This document shows, one piece after another, positions 11,691 through 22,849 of a stretch of DNA of 64,000 nucleotides. The notes beneath the pieces are model-generated. The model saw nothing but the letters and a program-made list of their open reading frames with translations, had not been told where the DNA came from and ran no database searches. The DNA comes from Capra hircus. Lineage: Eukaryota; Chordata; Mammalia; Artiodactyla; Bovidae. Position numbers and translations under genes: made by a program. Location: contig NC_030823.1 of NCBI RefSeq assembly GCF_001704415.2, forward strand, positions 72,602,458 through 72,666,457, written 5' to 3'. Within the stretch, counting starts at the first letter, position 1. Every line of letters begins with the position of its first letter.

Positions 11691-12374
11691 TGTGTTTATA
11701 GATTCCCAGAGAGAGCGCGTACTCCCTGTTTAAGAGCAGAGGTTGGTAGCCTGGCACTTTTCTAAGAAAGGGACTTTGCTTTTGATAAACTTCCCCAAAC
11801 AAAACACCAAAAGAATCCCAGAAATACTTGAGGGGCACGTCAGGGGTTAGTGGTCTCTCTGCTGACTCAATGCCTTTTTATTCTTGTATTATCCATGTGC
11901 ACCAATTATAGCCCTAAAACATAGCCAGGAGGCGCCGCCTAAGAGCATTTGATTTATTAGTTTTATTAAACACAGATGCCTTTAATGTGGAGTTGTTTGT
12001 AGCCCATGCTGGATTTCTAGCTATTTTATCGCATCTATTGGCCAATGTATGAATTATCTTCAAAGGACACGGCTCTTGCTTTTTATCACATTTTCTCTCC
12101 AACTACCAAGGAAGAGGTCACTTGGGAGACACATCCTTTCATGGCAAGAAAGTAGCCTCATAGATCAAACGTGTGTTTGTTCTGGAATGGCGCAGCCGCC
12201 AGGCCAGGCTTGGAGGAGGGGCTGGCACTGCTCAGAAATTTTCATCCATCACTCACCAAATGGGACCCACAGGTAAAGGCTTTGCTGGGAGATGAGTCTA
12301 GGGAATGGAGGGAGTGGGGAGGGAGTGCTCTGCAGTGGGAGCGTGTTTGCTTTGGGGCCACAGAGGGTTTCAAG
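11691..12374. other. unique non-coding sequence
   Basis: Short overlapping frames near 12,050-12,400 have no family resemblance. No repeat recognised. Confidence 0.4.
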
Positions 12375-12510
12375 TCCTGTGTGTGCAGCAGAGTAGTTTT
12401 ATGATGTCAGAGGCAAATGACTGAATCACCCTTAGCCTTGGCTATTTGATCTCTAAAATGGGATGAGCTTCCCCCAGCCTCCTTGTAAGCAGTGAGATTA
12501 TCAACCAAGA
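12375..12510 (+). repeat. MIR SINE (tentative)
   Basis: Diverged MIR middle part: a gcaaatgactgaatcaccc block, gatctctaaaatgggatgag and gtaagcagtgagattatc. Confidence 0.55.
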
Positions 12511-12720
12511 TGCATCCCCTTCCCCTTCCTTTGGCTAATTATAGCCTCACTGGAGGGTCTTGACCGTGAAGGTTGGAGCTGGTGAAGGAGAGCTAGGTGG
12601 GAGAGTCAAGATTCTTTCTCACTATGGTTTGTTTGCGTTGTGTTCAGTCCTTGGAAAAAGGATTTTCCGTAAATGCTATCAATGTTCAACACTTATTTCA
12701 TTCTTCTGTCTTCCTCTATT

Positions 12721-12768
12721 ACATTTTTTTTAATTGGAGGATAATTGTTTTGCAATATTGTGTTGACC
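12721..12768 (-). mobile_element. L1 3' end fragment
   Basis: About 48 bases of the L1 3' terminus in antisense (taattggaggataattg, then caatattgtgttgac). A very short 5'-truncated insertion. Confidence 0.7.
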
Positions 12769-12999
12769 TCTGTCCCTATTACATCTTAAGTTGCATAAAA
12801 GCAGCATCCTCACTTGTTTATTTCATCTCTGACTTCCCACAGCACCCAGCACCAGGGCGGGTGGTCAGAGAATGTTTTCTGAGAGAAAGTTGAAGGGACT
12901 CTTTTTTGCAACTCTGTGATTATTTTGTTTTGTTTGTGTCTGGTCCAGCAGTCAGGAGGAAGATTCTGAGGGTACTGGCTTCTGAGTTCCATGCAACAG

Positions 13000-13260
13000 C
13001 CTGGTATCTTGGAAAGAACAAGTGATAAATCAAGAGACCAAGGGTCCTGGCTTGGAAAAGTCACTTAATACCCTGGGCCTTAGTATCCTCCTCCATGACA
13101 CATGGATACTAATACTGGGTTGGCCAAAAAGTTTGTTTTTACTTTACGAGGTTGTGGTGCCGATCACATAAGTTACTTTACTGAAAATCTCAGCAGAGTA
13201 CCTGGCCTGTAGCGAAGGCTTGTCTGAATTTGCCTCTGCCACTATCACTGCTATTATTAT
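13000..13260 (+). repeat. MIR SINE carrying a mariner end
   Basis: The MIR blocks ggcttggaaaagtcacttaa, gggccttagtatcctcctcc and cagagtacctggcctgtag are in order. They are separated by an insert around 13,114-13,140 with the terminal sequence of a mariner-type element (listed separately). An ATT run follows. Confidence 0.65.
13114..13140. mobile_element. mariner-type terminal fragment
   Basis: The stretch ctgggttggccaaaaagttt followed by a T-run matches the terminal repeat of the small mariner-derived elements common in ruminant genomes. It is flanked by ta, the usual mariner target. Only one end is evident, so the element is deleted. Confidence 0.6.
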
Positions 13261-14284
13261 TATTATTTCTGACTAGCTCTGTGGCGTTGAGCAGAGCTCA
13301 GTTCCTTTGTAGCTACAATATTTTGTAACTTTGATGAGTCCAGGGGAGTATTAAAAAGCAAAAAATAGGGGAAAAGAAAGGCAAGACAAGGCATGTGGGT
13401 GGCCTGGAGCTGAGTCCCTCTTTGCTGACACTGAGCTTTGCGTCACGGTATGTGTGAGTTCACGATGGTGCCATCACCGAGGGCTTGGCCAGATAGCTCC
13501 TTTTCCCCCAGGTTAAATGCTGAAGCTGACAGATTGTCCTGTGATGCTCTTAGCAGATAACCTCTCCTGGTTTGCAGCAATCTAAACTCATAAATACTGG
13601 AGAAAAAAATTTGCAGCCCCCTGAAACTGGCAATGTACCTCAAGGATGAGAGTCCAGGTAGAAGTTTCCATCCAAGGAATGGTCTAGAAAGTCAGAGACC
13701 TGGAGGCTGAGGCTTCAACTTGGGGCTGGAATAATTCGAGTTGTATTATTCAATAGCATTTTTCTACCGTCTAGGCGGGAGGGTAATGGAGCAGCAATAG
13801 AAGAGTGGGCCTGGCTGTCATTTTTGGCCTTGAGCACATTCCGTCATCAAATACTTAATACGTTGGTAAATATGAGTGAGGGGTGGGGTGATGGGACAGG
13901 TGGGGCTGTCAAGGCTTCTTGCTTCAAGCAACAACTGTCTTCAGGATGGATGGATCCTCAACGGAATGGCAGAACTTGATACCTGCCTTGGGGTTGTGGA
14001 ATGCAGCCCCCAGGAGAAACACCTACCAAGGAGAGAGGCATTTATAACGCTGGTGGGGTGGGGTAGCAACAGACTGACTTACTACTGACAAAGGAATGTC
14101 TTGTTTCCATCGAAAATAGAATTTATTGTCACTCTAATGTGTGGTTTATCCAGACAGAAGAGCAACATTTTGTTAGACATGGCTTGCCTGCTATATCTGC
14201 CCTGATGCCAGAATTATTTAAATAATCAAAATTAACATTTTTTAAATGACTACATTCTGTTGTAGAACATTCATGTGGGAAAGC
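13261..14284. other. unique non-coding sequence
   Basis: No repeat family, RNA gene or exon recognised; frames are at most 70 codons. Confidence 0.45.
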
Positions 14285-14535
14285 AGAAAGAAAAAATAAA
14301 ATATTTTTTTTTTTTGTAATCTGATGACCAAAGATAACCAATTAACATTTTGTTAGAATTCATTCTAGTTGCTGTTGTTTTTAAACATGGTTCAAAACGG
14401 TATATAAACATTTTAATTCTGGCTTTCAAATTTAGCAATTAAGCCTGAGCATTTCCATGTTATTAGAAGGTTCATAAAGTGATTGTGATGAGGTTATAGT
14501 ATTCTGTTGGTTTCTGCACTGAAATTTACTAAACC
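14285..14535 (-). repeat. old L1-type LINE fragment, antisense (tentative)
   Basis: Contains blocks typical of ancient L1M/HAL1-type sequence in antisense: ttagaattcattctagttg, gagcatttccatgttatta, and a gttatagtattctg block. Highly diverged; family uncertain. Confidence 0.4.
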
Positions 14536-14537
14536 AT

Positions 14538-15010
14538 AATGCTGCTGACAAAAGTCCGTCTAGTCGAAGCCATGGTTTTTCCAGTAGTCACGTACGGATG
14601 TGAGAATTGGACCGTAAAAATGTTGAGCACCAAAGAACTGATGCTTTCGAACTACAGTGCTGGAGAAGACTCTTGAGAGTCGCTTGGACAGCAAGGAGAT
14701 CCGACCAGTCCATCCTAAAGAAAATCAGTCCCGAATATTCACTGGAAAGGCTGATGCTGAGGCTGAAATTCCAATACTTTGGCCACCTGATGTGAAGAGC
14801 CAGTTCATTGGAAAAGACCCTGATGCTGGGAGGGAGTGGGGGCAGGAGGAGAAGGGGACGACAGAGGATAAGATGGTTGGATGGTATCATCGACTCAATA
14901 ATCATGAGTTTGAGCAAACTCTGGGAGATGGTGAAGGACAGGGAAGCCTGGCATGCTGCAGCCCACAGGGGTGCAGAGTCAGACGTGACTTAGTGACCGA
15001 CCAGCAACGA
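14538..15010 (+). mobile_element. BovB LINE 3' end
   Basis: Sense BovB copy of about 470 bases with the reverse-transcriptase C-terminal region: a diverged VMYGCESW block, then a LESRLDSKEIRPVHPKENQS-type stretch. The frame is shifted by small indels relative to the family, and the usual WLDGI..MDREAW end is split over frames. It ends after cagacgtgacttagtgac. More diverged than the copies at 45.1 and 57.9 kb. Confidence 0.92.
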
Positions 15011-15039
15011 CGCCGGCCATCGCATGCCTCTTCCTCTGT

Positions 15040-15195
15040 GCCAGCGACTGCTCCAATTGTTTACATACCCTAAGACACTTAATTCCCTAATAGGCTTGCA
15101 CTGTTAATATCTCTTATTTTATAGGTGAGGAAATTGAAAGGTTAAATAACTTGCCAGAGGTCACTCAGCTAAATCGTGGTAGAGCCACTATTTCA
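15040..15195 (-). repeat. MIR SINE, antisense
   Basis: Antisense MIR with good blocks: ctcttattttataggtgagg, aaattgaaaggttaaataac, ttgccagaggtcactcagc and tggtagagccacta. Confidence 0.8.
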
Positions 15196-15717
15196 ACAGA
15201 GGCAGTTAGTGTTCTGGGGACTATTCCTAGCTTCTCTGGACTATCCAGCCTCTAGGATCTCAGATTATAGCTCTTTGAAAAAAAAAACTGCTGTGAAGGA
15301 GGTGTCCTCTCTTCCACACAGGTTAGAGCTTGGACTGCTGAACCAAGGAGGACCCTCGGGCGCATGAATAAAGAGGCTGCCTAGCCAGTGGTCTGCCAGG
15401 AACCGAGAGACAGAATGCTGGGGACAAATTCCAACTTAAGAGCCTGAGTAAGAATCTGAAGTAGAAGCCTGTTTTCTGACTCTTCTTATTCTATTTTTCT
15501 TCCTGCTACTTCATGTGAAAAGACACCCAAAATCTTTTCAATAAGGAAAGACAACAAAATCTGTTAAATGATCAACATCTAGAAGAAATTTTTTGTATGC
15601 AGAAACTCAGGCTTATTAATTGTAGCAGATTATTTGCTCCCATTTATATCTTTATGCCTTGGATTAGCATGGAGTGGGCTTTTGCTGACCTTTTAAAAGT
15701 CCTAGGAGAGGATCTGT
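15196..15717. other. unique non-coding sequence
   Basis: No repeat family or exon recognised. Confidence 0.4.
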
Positions 15718-15902
15718 AACCTCACCTTACAGCTCAGTTTGTAAAGGATCTGCCTGCAGTGCAGGAGACCCAGCTTGGATTCCTGGGTTGGGAAGATCCC
15801 CTGGAGAAGGGCATGGCAACCCACTCCAGTATTCTTGCCTGGAGAATCCCTTGGACAGAGGAGCCTGGCGGGCTGTAGTCCATGGGGTTGTAAGTAAGAC
15901 AC
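15718..15902 (+). mobile_element. Bov-tA SINE
   Basis: A diverged tRNA-Glu head (gctcagtttgtaaaggatctg, then a damaged box B) is followed by a well-kept Bov-A part (gatcccctggagaagggcat, then ggagcctggcgggctg). The 3' end is short and lacks the acacgactgag signature. Confidence 0.88.
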
Positions 15903-17368
15903 TACTTCCAGGAGAGCAGTTTGCATTGGGTGATGAGAGTAGGGTGACTCATTTGATTAGAGGAAGAGCAGGGGCAGGCATGGCTCAGACCCTCCGAGGT
16001 CTTCTCCCTTCAGGTGAGCACCCTTCCTTCTGACCCCGCACCTCGGCAGGACAGTCTAGATGTTCATCTGCCTCTTGGCTCTTGGGCCCTCTGAGTACCA
16101 GAAGGCGAGTAACAGACAAGGCTCCTCCAGGTGGTGGCTGATGGGCAGGATGAGGTCGGCTCTGTCTCCGTCTCCCTTGTCAGAGACCTAGGAACTAAGT
16201 GTGATGGAAAGCAGGGAGGAGCCTGATTTTGATCGCATGTCTAAGGTTCTGCAGTCCAGGTTCGCCAGCAGATAAATTTCTATCTGGGTCCCCCTGTGGC
16301 TGTAGTGCCTGTCTCTCAACTGGTTCAGACCATAGGGAGAGGTGTGTGTTTACAACTCAGCCTCTGTCTTTGTGTTTTGGAGATGTAAATGCGAGAGTCA
16401 CTGTCCACTCCGCCACCACCCGCCATCACCCTGAGCACTTAGGGGATGCAGTCTGGCATCCTCAGTGTCTATATCTCCCACTCTCTATAAATAATTTTAT
16501 CTTGAGAGACAGATGGCTGAATCTCTCTGAGGTTCAATGCTTGGACTTTGATGATGCAGAATTCCGGTGACTTGTGGTGGGAGGCAGAAAAGAGGTAAGA
16601 TGTTTGGGAGGAGGGGCTGCATATGAAAGGATTGCGCTTTACTCATGGGGAAAATGAAAGAGTAGAAACGGAAGAAACAGAGAGACAGGGGAAAGCTAAG
16701 AAGTCACACGGGTACCCACAGGACTCCTTGGGGAAAGGATTCAGATCCCCTGGGGCAGGCGAATTATCCTGAGAATCAGAGGAAGGAGGAAAGGTAATTT
16801 TTAAGAAGTTTTTACTAGGAGCTATGAACTGGGCTCCTTTGACATTTTTTTTTTTTCTCAAGAGATCCTGTTCAATATTAAAATTCTCTAAAAAAGCTAG
16901 AAAGATGGGGTTTCTTTGAATATGACTTAATTCATAGATGGGGCTGTAACTTGGGACCCATTTTATCTGGGTTACGTACATCTTCCCAAATATTGAATAG
17001 GACTCAACAGACGCTCTCAAATGGAAACAGAAGCAATGCTTCTCAGTGTCCTAAGCCCTGGGATGTGCAGGCGTGGACTCTGTGTGTGTGTATTCAGGGG
17101 CTGCGGGAGGTCCCAGATTGAGCCAAAGCTGTTTGATACCGAAGATGGGCTCCATCTGGGAAGCCCTCTTCACTGGCCCCTGGCACCTACTTGTAGGAGG
17201 CGCCAAAGACATGCTGAGAAAGAGTATGTCCTCAACAAAGAAGGCCAAAGGGTGTGCGCGTGGTCCACGACCATGCACCAGAGGGAGGAAAAGAGGAAAC
17301 TCTGACATCTATCTTTAACCCAGACCCCACGGTAAACCCAAATTCTTGTAAAACGGGAGCACAACAGA
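15903..17368. other. unique non-coding sequence
   Basis: Frames of 113 codons (plus, from 16,229) and 125 codons (minus, from 17,020) are present but show no recognisable domain, and short overlapping frames on both strands near 17,000-17,300 have none either. No young repeat is inserted here. Confidence 0.45.
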
Positions 17369-17645
17369 ACTTCCCTGCTGGTCCAGCGGTGAAGAATCTG
17401 CCTTGCAACGCAGGGCACGCAGGTTCGATCCCTGGTTGGGGAACTAAGATCTCACATGCTGTGGAGCAGCTAAGCCCGCGCAGCCAAACTACTGAGCCCC
17501 CGAGCTCTGGACCCCACCCGCCACAACTGAAGAGCCCGTGGGCCTCAGCAAAAGATCCCCCATGATGCAATGAAGAAAGACCCTGTGTGCCACAGCTGAC
17601 ACCCGATGCAGCCAAATAAATAAATATTGTTTAAAAAAAAGAAAT
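17369..17645 (+). mobile_element. CHR-2-type tRNA-Glu SINE
   Basis: Nearly full-length: acttccctgctggtccagcg start, box B (ggttcgatccctggttgg), gaactaagatctcacatgc, the ctaagcccgcgcagcc zone, a gcaatgaagaaagacc block, and the aaataaataaatatt tail. Confidence 0.92.
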
Positions 17646-20112
17646 AGAGGAGCATAACAGAAGCATCGGCTTCCCTGGATGCCCCAGATCCAAGAGACAC
17701 CCTAGGATCTGCACCTCGGTCTAGGCGTCTGTGGTCTCAGCAGTAGGTATCAGCAGAGGTGCGGAGAGAGTCAGCGGATACTACCTGGAATCCAAGGGAT
17801 GTGGGCGATCACGTGGGGACAGGGACGCAGAGATGCTGTTCTAAGACAGACTATGGAGTCCGAGAAGCACAGCTTACTTTGATTTTTATTCTCCCTCTGC
17901 ATTCAGGTCAGAGAAACCTGACATTATCTCAGCGGGCAGAAGGAGGGAGAAACTTTCAAATAGGTGTCAGCTGCACCACGGAAAGTTTTGAAGAAGTTTG
18001 GCAGGAACCCCCGTTGGCAGTTACATCTGCATTCCCGACATCAGGTCTGTAATATTCAGATTCTGGGCCCGGGCAGATGGACCATTTGCCACATGTCTGC
18101 TTTTCCTGGCTTCTGTTTTCCGACAGCCCTTGCTCACTTGGATGAGGCTGTTAACAGATCTGACTCGTATGCACTCGGCACTTTATACGTAGATAAAGTG
18201 TGTCCTCACACATGTGGTTTTCTGGTTCTCAGCGTAAGGATGTGAAAAAGTAGAGGGATGAGTTGCTTCGTCTGTAGCCCCATGTGGGGTCCTTCTGCCC
18301 CTCTCAAGTAGGCCTTGCTCTGCGTCAGAGCGGCTGGCACGATTCGTCTGAGGCTCTTAATGCTATGTGGCCACGGAGCAGTGCATTCTGTGGGAGTTTA
18401 AGGAGTCAGGCACCCATCAGAGATCCATACCCTGACCTTTAGGAGCTGGATGTCCTGGTGGGAACTGGTCAGGGGGAGAGAGGGTGGTCCCTGAAAGGCC
18501 TTGAGCTCATCTCCAAAGCTGCCAGGCAGCAAATCCACCTACAGTTGGTGCATACTGGCTGGTAGGTAGACCTCAGTGCATTTTGTTCCAAAGAATTAAT
18601 GGCATGTTTTAGAGGAAGAATAAAGACACACATGTATAAGTCAAATCTTGACGGGAATTCCGGAACAGACAGCCCCGATAGTAGGCGCCGTGGCTACCCG
18701 GACAAACCGGGTTTCAAAAGGCCATGTTCTCATCAGACCACGTGCACGGCCAGTATGTCCCCACTGGGATATTGATGGCGACTGCACTCACATGGCCCCC
18801 AGGCAGGCACCCCGTTGCTCTGTACTATCATTTCCATATGAAGGAACAGCACCACATTGGAAAGAAATGTAAACCTAGCTGGTTTCATGGGTTCTAGACA
18901 TTATTACTTGCCATGATTGCCCCACGGCACCTAATTCGAGAGCGAAAGCTCAGCTAAAGGCAGCTACAGGAAACCAGTCTCTTTACCCTGTAGTCTTGGG
19001 ATTCTATTTCCACCTTGGAGGCTCAGATCAGAAGCGACGCATTAAACATCATCCTCAATTCTTTGCTCCACAGAGTAGTTGCAAGATGGATATGCTTTTA
19101 AATCAGGCAAATCAGAACATGGGATAAAGAGGGATTGCGAGAACTTAGCTGAGACGGTCTGAAATGTCAACCGAGTTTCAGATTCTAAAATAGAGAGGCG
19201 TTCACACTTCCCCTAGGTCTGAGGGAAGTGTGGCCTCCTGAGTTTCTAAAAACAAGAGGTCTCAGAATTTCATAAGCAGACTTTATATCAACATTTGAGT
19301 TGTGAGAATGAATCAGACCAACATGAACCGAATGTTCCTTGGAAAGCAGAGGGTCTGGAAATGGATCTGCAAAGTTTTGGCAGTTGAGAATTTTGGAATA
19401 TTATTAGTGCCCTCCCACCCCAGACACCACCAGACAATTGACTGTCTGCATCTGGCTGGTATCTGTTTGCCTCGGCAACAAGTGATTTGGAAGCCTATTA
19501 TGAGACCCTATTTTTTTTTTTTTTTTGTCTGAAATGCTTCCTTTCCCTATTATTATTATTTTGGTGTTTCATGTGTGTGTGAAGTATAAATCTGATAGAG
19601 TTTAGTGCATTTGGAGAGTGATTTTGGATTTAAATCTTTCCAGACACCCGCATCCAGATCAACACTCCCAAGAAAGGGGCCAGCACTGTAATAGACAAGC
19701 CTCATTTTCTGGCTTCAGTACCAGGACCCGAGCAGCAGGAGTCAGGAGATTCAAGAGGCTGCCTTCTTAAACCTGACAGACATTCAGAAATTTGCCAAGC
19801 ATATTGACAGGCTATTGATTCCCTCCCTTCTCCCCCCACCCCTCGCCTGCAAAAGATGACTCCCAACCTGGAAACCTGCGGCAACTGTATTTAGCATCTA
19901 CAATAAATGCATTTTTGAGCTACTGAACCTGATAGGCTTATTGCCTCCTTTATTCTAAGAAACCTAGAGCCAGGCCATTCTAAAGCGAGGTGGAAGTGAG
20001 GAACGTGGCTTCATTAGCTGGATAGATGGCACAAGACAGCCTGATATTAAGCACCCCAGAGAAGGAAGGAAACTCTGAAAAGGTCTCTCAGGAAAGACCT
20101 CTGGCTGCGCTG
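17646..20112. other. unique sequence, no young SINEs
   Basis: About 2.5 kb without a ruminant SINE or BovB. Overlapping frames near 17,760-18,250 have no family resemblance. Weak L2-like wording near 18,400-18,470 is too diverged to call. A T-run is at about 19,511-19,526. Confidence 0.45.
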
Positions 20113-20165
20113 GGAGCACCCTCAGGGTGGGGTCTGAGAGTTGGGGTCTGAGAGTTGGGTGCTCC
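20113..20165. repeat. 14-bp tandem duplication between inverted arms
   Basis: The unit ggggtctgagagtt occurs twice head to tail (20,129-20,142 and 20,143-20,156). The pair is flanked by 9-base inverted arms, ggagcaccc on the left and gggtgctcc on the right. The arms could pair and expose the duplicated unit in a loop. Confidence 0.85.
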
Positions 20166-20240
20166 AGTCTGGGGGGCAAAGCGCTACCACTAAACGTGCG
20201 TCCTCTTCCACCGCTGCGATGGGACTGTTGACTCAATGCG

Positions 20241-20252
20241 GCCATCTAGTGG
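20241..20252 (-). promoter_or_regulatory. CTCF-like core motif, minus strand
   Basis: The plus-strand sequence GCCATCTAGTGG is the reverse complement of CCACTAGATGGC, which matches the CTCF core CCASYAGRKGGC at all 12 positions. The surrounding 150 bases are CpG-richer than the neighbourhood (cgcgg, gacgcgcgg). Motif evidence only. Confidence 0.5.
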
Positions 20253-20579
20253 TCAGACGCGGCCATCACTGCTGGCTCTCTGACGCGCGGCTGGACCCGT
20301 GCGGGTTGTGGGTGCCGGTGCGGGGGTCTTGTAACAATTTATCTGAGCTTCCTGTTCCCCCTTCTTCTCATCCTGTTTTCTACCTTCTTCATTTTTTTCC
20401 TGTAGGAAGCCAAGACCACTGTCTCCACCTCTCCACAACTCCTTTGCTCAAGCCACCTGGCTTTTTGGACCTGAATAGATTTCTCCTCTCCGTTTGGAAA
20501 TCACGTTATTGCTATCTACACGTTGTCACCAAAACCAATTTGTGCAAACTAACAGGCTTATCAGCGCTGCGGAAATGAG

Positions 20580-21140
20580 ATTAAAACTGCTTCCAATGAA
20601 ACAGATAAAAACCAGATGAATGAAGCCCTCTAATAAGACATTAAAGATAATGGCAAGAATGATTAACTAGTGTGATATATTGAGCAGTTATGAGGAGTCG
20701 GATGCCCAGGATCAGCAAACAAATAAAGAATCTACCTTTAATTCCCTTTAGTCAGTGAGGTATAATCACATCAACATTATGATTTTTTTTTGTTTGTTAT
20801 TATTTATCTGTGAGAGCAATATCACACCTTGCCTCCAAATTGCTTAGAGCTTATTAGCAGAGAAAAGAGAGAGAGAGAAAGACAGAGATTGCTTTGGGGC
20901 GGGGGGAGCTTGTCTCATTTCAGCTCTTTAAGAATAAAGAGGAATGCTTAATACCCTGCCTGCGTTTACACACCGATTATGCAGACACGCTCTCATTTTT
21001 GTTTCATCTCTGAGAGCGGTCTATTCAGAGCCAGACGGTTTTACATTATGTGATCAGTTCGTCAATTATTGCATTATCGAGTCACATCAAGACAACCTGT
21101 AAATTACATCTTGCTGGGGACGTCGCCGGAGCCACTCTGC
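20580..21140. promoter_or_regulatory. candidate conserved non-coding element
   Basis: About 560 bases free of recognisable repeats of any age, AT-rich, without long frames. They carry clustered homeodomain-like and POU-like words (gattaact, caattattg, attgcattat) and a gtaaattacatc segment. The texture resembles deeply conserved developmental enhancers. Conservation cannot be measured from one sequence, so this is an inference. Confidence 0.35.
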
Positions 21141-21436
21141 TGCCCTGGAGTGCTTCCTTGCAGGGAGCCCTCCTCGTCATGCTTCAGCTGCGTTTCTCCT
21201 CTAGCTCTGTTGGATTTGAGGTCATGAAAGAAGGGCAAGGCAGGAGAGGGCAGTCATTTATTATTCATTTAGAACTTTTCCAGCCCTACTACGTGACAAG
21301 CCCAGTGCTATGCTCCAGGGAGACAGGTGAATAAGAATTTGACTCTGCTTTCAAGGAGCCCATAGCATGGGGGGAGGGGGGCAGGGAAGGGAAGGAAGAC
21401 AATTAAACAAAGGCGATACCAAGTAAAGGAACCCAT

Positions 21437-21632
21437 GTGACGAGTGTGTTCTTGGCAGACTCTTTGCGACCCCATGAACTCTAGCCCACCACCCTCCTCT
21501 GTCCATGGAATTCTCCAGGCAAGAATACTTGAGTGGGTAGCCATTCCCTTCTCTGGGAAATCTTCCCCACCCACGGATTGAACATGGGTATCTCACATTG
21601 CAGACGGTTTCTTTACTGTCTGAGCCATCACA
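21437..21632 (-). mobile_element. Bov-tA SINE, antisense
   Basis: Bov-A part (gactctttgcgaccccatg, ggaattctccaggcaagaat) then the reversed tRNA-Glu head (gggtatctcacattgcagac, then tttctttactgtctgagcc). Sits inside the L2 and faces the next Bov-tA. Confidence 0.9.
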
Positions 21633-21682
21633 AGTGACTCTGTGATTAACACCGGTTAACATGATGGCCCTGGGATCCAGGT

Positions 21683-21903
21683 TTCCCACGTGGCACTAGT
21701 GGTAAAGAACCCGCCTACCAACGCAAGAGACTTAAGAGATGCAAGTTTGATCCCCAGGTTGGAAAGATCCCCTGGAGAAGGGCATGGCAACCCACTCCAG
21801 TATTCTTGCCTGGAGAATCCAACGGACAGAGGAGTCTGGCAGGCTGCAGTCCATGGGATCGCAACGAATCAGACAAAACTGAAGCGACTTATCATGCATG
21901 CAT
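21683..21903 (+). mobile_element. Bov-tA SINE
   Basis: A diverged tRNA-Glu head with a small internal duplication (gcaagagacttaagagatgc) is followed by an intact Bov-A tail (gaagggcatggcaaccc, aggctgcagtccatggg) ending at gaagcgacttatcatgcatg. Together with the previous element it forms an inverted SINE pair 50 bases apart. Confidence 0.92.
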
Positions 21904-22344
21904 GCTGGGGATCCCTGGAGGAGGAGATAACTCTGGAGAAGCTAGGGAAGGTTCCCAAACAAGGAACTCTTTGAAGTAGGTATGAAAGGAAGAGTAGGGT
22001 TTTACTAGAGAGAGAAAAAGAATAGGGTGGAGATGAAATGCGTGAATGAACAGTCACAAAGAAAGCCTGCTGTGTGCTGGAAATAAGTGCTTCATGGAAA
22101 ATGACAGCCCGGGAGAGTCAAGCAAAGACTGGGCACAGCCAAGAAGGACCCTGTATTCTGTGTTGAGGTTTGCACATTTTTACCTTAAAAGTCGAGGCAA
22201 TCATTCTTTGTAAGAGTAGCTATATGATCAAACCTGTGTTTCAAACTGTAACTTTGGTGAATTGTAGAGAATGGGTTAAAGAAAGAAGAGGGAGTTAGGG
22301 AAACTCTACTCTGAGTCAGAAACACTGACAGACCCAAGACAGGT

Positions 22345-22535
22345 ATATAGCTGGACTTGAACGAAGCTACTAACTAGTCCTGGGATTCTGGGTGAAATTG
22401 TCTCCTGAATCACAGTTTTCTCATCTGTAAATCTAGGGTAGAAATAATTACTTTTTGAGGTTATAGGAAAGATCAGAAATAATATAAAATAAGGCCCAGG
22501 TGTCCAGCGCATGACAAGCTCGTAACAGACGTTGT
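22345..22535 (+). repeat. MIR SINE
   Basis: Sense MIR: gctactaactagtcctggga, cacagttttctcatctgtaa, aggttataggaaagatcag and a diverged gcgcatgacaagctcg 3' part. Confidence 0.75.
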
Positions 22536-22849
22536 AGGGATAATTCTTCATTGAGCACTGCTGTGGGGGCGTGGAAGGGGTTGGATTAGAATGGTAGGGG
22601 GTGTGTGTGTGTTTGGTAGGAAAATTGATGAATAAAAGAATACTAAATTATCACATTATGTTGAGAACAGAAGGGAATCTGGAATTAAAAAACATGTTCA
22701 GATGGTTATATTATTTTTGTCATTGATGTACTTCGTTGAATGAAATTTCATGGATTAGAAATTTTTGCAATATTTTAGCGAGCCAGCAGGTTACAAATAA
22801 ACACCCACCTCATCCATTTCACAAGGCAGCTCTGAGGATTCAAAACTAG
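22536..22849. other. unique sequence
   Basis: Short (gt)n run at 22,601-22,612. Otherwise AT-rich sequence with no recognised element. Confidence 0.4.

Larger units (their letters stand above)
21262..22310 (-). repeat. L2 LINE, antisense, split by two Bov-tA
   Basis: Three pieces in one order fit a single antisense L2. First comes the 3'-terminal part (cagtgctatgctccaggg, then aaggagcccatagcatgg). Next is a middle part after 21,904 (ctttgaagtaggtatgaaagg). Last is a gtcaagcaaagactggg, then gaccctgtattctg part. Two opposite-facing Bov-tA insertions separate the first two. Confidence 0.65.

Noticed and set aside
14657..15073. 138-codon open frame
   Set aside because: Lies within the BovB 3' end in a shifted frame; it is retroelement sequence, not a host gene.
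20141..20578. 145-codon plus-strand frame as a gene
   Set aside because: Starts in the tandem duplication, crosses the CTCF-like motif, and no family is recognised; opposite frames are also open.
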